Position numbers and translations under genes: made by a program. A stretch of DNA of 64,000 nt from Stromatinia cepivora (taxonomy: Eukaryota; Ascomycota; Leotiomycetes; Helotiales; Sclerotiniaceae). Positions 61,879 to 64,000 of this stretch are shown piece after piece; the stretch's first letter is position 1; each line of letters opens with the position of its first letter. The DNA lies in contig RCTD01000008.1 of NCBI GenBank assembly GCA_014898415.1, positions 1,302,001-1,366,000 on the forward strand, given 5' to 3'. The notes below the pieces were generated by a model. That model saw nothing but the letters and a program-made list of their open reading frames with translations. It made no database searches and had not been told where the DNA came from.

Positions 61879-64000
61879 TCAAAATTATCTTACTTGAATG
61901 TTCAATCGATTCTTAATCTATTAACCTCTTTTCTTTCACTTCAATACTAGTCTTACTTGGGTAATATTGGAATATTAATGAAACTTTTGATTCGAAGATG
62001 CATTGTTCGGATACTGATCTGGTATTTTCAGGCTGTGATACAAGGCTCAGGCCTTTCTCATTCTTCAAACTTTCAATCATCTAATCGCAATCACAATCTA
62101 TTGTACTCGTTAGTGTCTAACCGAATTGCAGCTGACCATCCTTATAAGGGGAATGCAACAGTGGTCTGTTGTAATCATGATAAAGTGTGGGGCGGGCTTG
62201 CTCCGATTCCATACACCCCTAGCTTTCCATCCAACAGGAACTAGACTACTTTTGTAAACTGACTGAGAGCTTTTGAAAGCTGAATAGTGGATATCAGGTG
62301 GCAAAAATGTACAGCTTACATCAAGCAACTAAACTATCTTGGTAAACCACCCGGAAGAATACTGAAAACTACATAGAATATATTGGGTGCTGAGATTGCA
62401 GGGATTGTACAGCTTGTATTTGAATAACAAAGCCCACTTTTGTTATGCACCCACGGCTCAATACATGCAGGGGCTTGAACAATAATATTATCACACTGAT
62501 TGAAAATTTATATAGTGAAGTCGAAGTATAAGAATTCATTTATATAATCTAGTTTAAACACTAGACTACTTTCGTAAACTGTTTAAATATTAAAGCTATA
62601 TAGTTTAAGTTCAAATAAGAAAACTATACAAAATATAAATCCGACGATTATTTTAATAAAATAGTTTTTTATATACACTCGAGTTCTTTCAAGTATATTT
62701 ATTAACTTTATTAAAAATTAAATTATAAAATAAAAACAAATCAATATATATATATATATATAATTAAGAATAAAATTAAATAAAATTAATAATATAGAGA
62801 CTAATTAATATTAAAAGATTAATAATAAAATAGATATAAAACCTTTTTTATTTCAATTATTTTAATTATTTTTTATTACGAATACAAATATATTTCGTAG
62901 ATTAATTGAAAGCGGGCCGATATCGAAGAAGTTTTTATACTAGATTAAAGAATTTTCATTTATATATAATATAATTTTTTTAATAATATTAAAAAAAGTA
63001 ATGAAAAATCTCTTTTATTTTATAAATCTAATCTATCATTATCCGAACAACATTTAATTCTTTATTATATAATTCTTACAATTCTTTTCATTCAACATAT
63101 AAAAATAACTCATCAATTAATATTAAAAATAATCTCATTTTCGAAAAATCATCGAAATCTTTATAAAACTCTTTTAAAAACCTTCAAAATATATATAAAT
63201 TTATCTCAAATTGAATCTTGAAATATACCTTCGAAAAATCTTCAAAATCTATACAAATTTACCCCCGAATTGAATCTCGAAATATACTTTCAAAAACTCT
63301 TCGAAAATACTATAAAAAACCTTCGAATTAAAAAATCTATAAGAGTCACTAATGATAAAGAATCAATTAGTTCTAAAACAGTAGTAAAACTTTTCATTGT
63401 TCTTTTTCTATTTAAGAGAATCTTCTTTTTTTAAATTCAATAAAGAACGATATCGAAATAATAATAAACTATTGATTATATACTAGAATTTAATAAATGT
63501 AAAGATTTTATAGAGTTTTCTAATCGAACGATAATATACTTGCTCTTTCTCTCAACTACTGTCCGCTCTATTCTGCTATACTACTTCATCTTGAGAATTT
63601 AAAGACTAAAAGAAGGGCTAATGGTCTTCAATTGAATTAAAAACACAAAATAGAAAAAACGAAAGTTTATTGGTTTAATATTGGAATGATTAAAGCTATG
63701 AATAGATGAAGATACTCTATTATAACTTTATATTATAAAAAATATTATAATATATACTAATGAAACCCCAACTAAATCAAAAATAAATATATTCCTGCAA
63801 TTACTTATCGTATACATTTATAATTTCTGTCGGATTTTCTTCTATAGATTTCTGATTTTTTTTTGATATGATATTTTATATGTGTATTCAAATCCTATCT
63901 AGTTTTGAATGGATAGATATGACGATGCAGCTTGTAACCGGATCTTGAATAAAATAAATGATCCCGATTGGGTTTGTTATGAGTTTTCATATATACTTTC
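61879..64000. other. Right-end interval, AT-rich from about 62.5 kb
   Basis: 61879-62500 has normal composition and one 95-codon ORF (61957-62244) without a signature. CTAGACTACTTTYGTAAACTG occurs twice, near 62243 and 62563. From about 62500 to the end the sequence is RIP-like and AT-saturated, with an (AT)n run near 62745 and the LTR-like fragment listed separately. Confidence 0.45.
63345..63540 (-). repeat. LTR fragment related to LTR element 3
   Basis: In reverse complement this segment shares TTAGAAAACTCTATAAAATC, then AATGAAAAGTTTTA and AACTAATTGATTCTTTATCA with the LTRs at 44407 and 53251, ending near the same LTR edge (GTGACTCT). The other edge diverges, so it is either a truncated solo LTR or a subfamily member. 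Confidence 0.6.

Overview
The window looks like the nuclear genome of a filamentous ascomycete. Short introns (about 46-190 nt) carry fungal CTAAC-type branch sites, two ribosomal protein genes are split by introns, tRNA-Gly genes carry introns, and long AT-rich blocks show the C-to-T / G-to-A decay expected of repeat-induced point mutation (RIP). The DUF3716-like protein and the Fot1/pogo and Ty3/gypsy elements fit Leotiomycetes (Botrytis/Sclerotinia-like). That placement is inference; no species marker was found.

Layout. (1) 1-23.5 kb is ordinary, un-RIPed chromosome: a small SnoaL/NTF2-like protein (832-1437), a 6.4-kb C-rich gene-free interval, a disordered protein with a Gly-rich tail (7876-9720, minus), uL16/RPL10 (11590-12635, minus), eL30/RPL30 (13307-13844, minus) and a coiled-coil protein (15683-17643), then a 5.9-kb interval with no supported gene. 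(2) 23.5-26.5 kb is an AT-rich border with two intron-containing tRNA-Gly(GCC) genes, a TA-flanked 427-bp MITE between them, and a solo LTR with intact target-site duplication. (3) 26.8-29.4 kb holds a small bZIP-like gene and dispersed repeats. (4) 29467-57451 is one host gene split by two copies of the same Fot1/pogo-type DNA transposon. Copy B (30041-54440) was itself hit by three LTR retrotransposons (30592-37635, 37799-44201, 44407-53541), and the third of these by a short gag-only LTR element (50601-52276). Every insertion level has recognisable termini and target-site duplications; removing the insertions restores a continuous reading frame across the first break and a stop four codons past the second. 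(5) 57.4-61.5 kb returns to un-RIPed sequence: a partly resolved minus-strand gene, a DUF3716-like protein (58381-59650, minus), a cluster of degenerate 40-bp repeats, a broken BCS1-like AAA-ATPase pseudogene and a minisatellite. (6) From about 62.5 kb the sequence is AT-rich again, with a decayed LTR relative of the third retrotransposon.

The main biological interest is the fossil nest in region 4: its order of events, a RIP pattern in which the outer edges of all four LTR elements are spared while the inner LTR edges are mutated, antisense accessory ORFs next to the 3' LTR of two retrotransposons, and a gag-only LTR element of only 1.68 kb.
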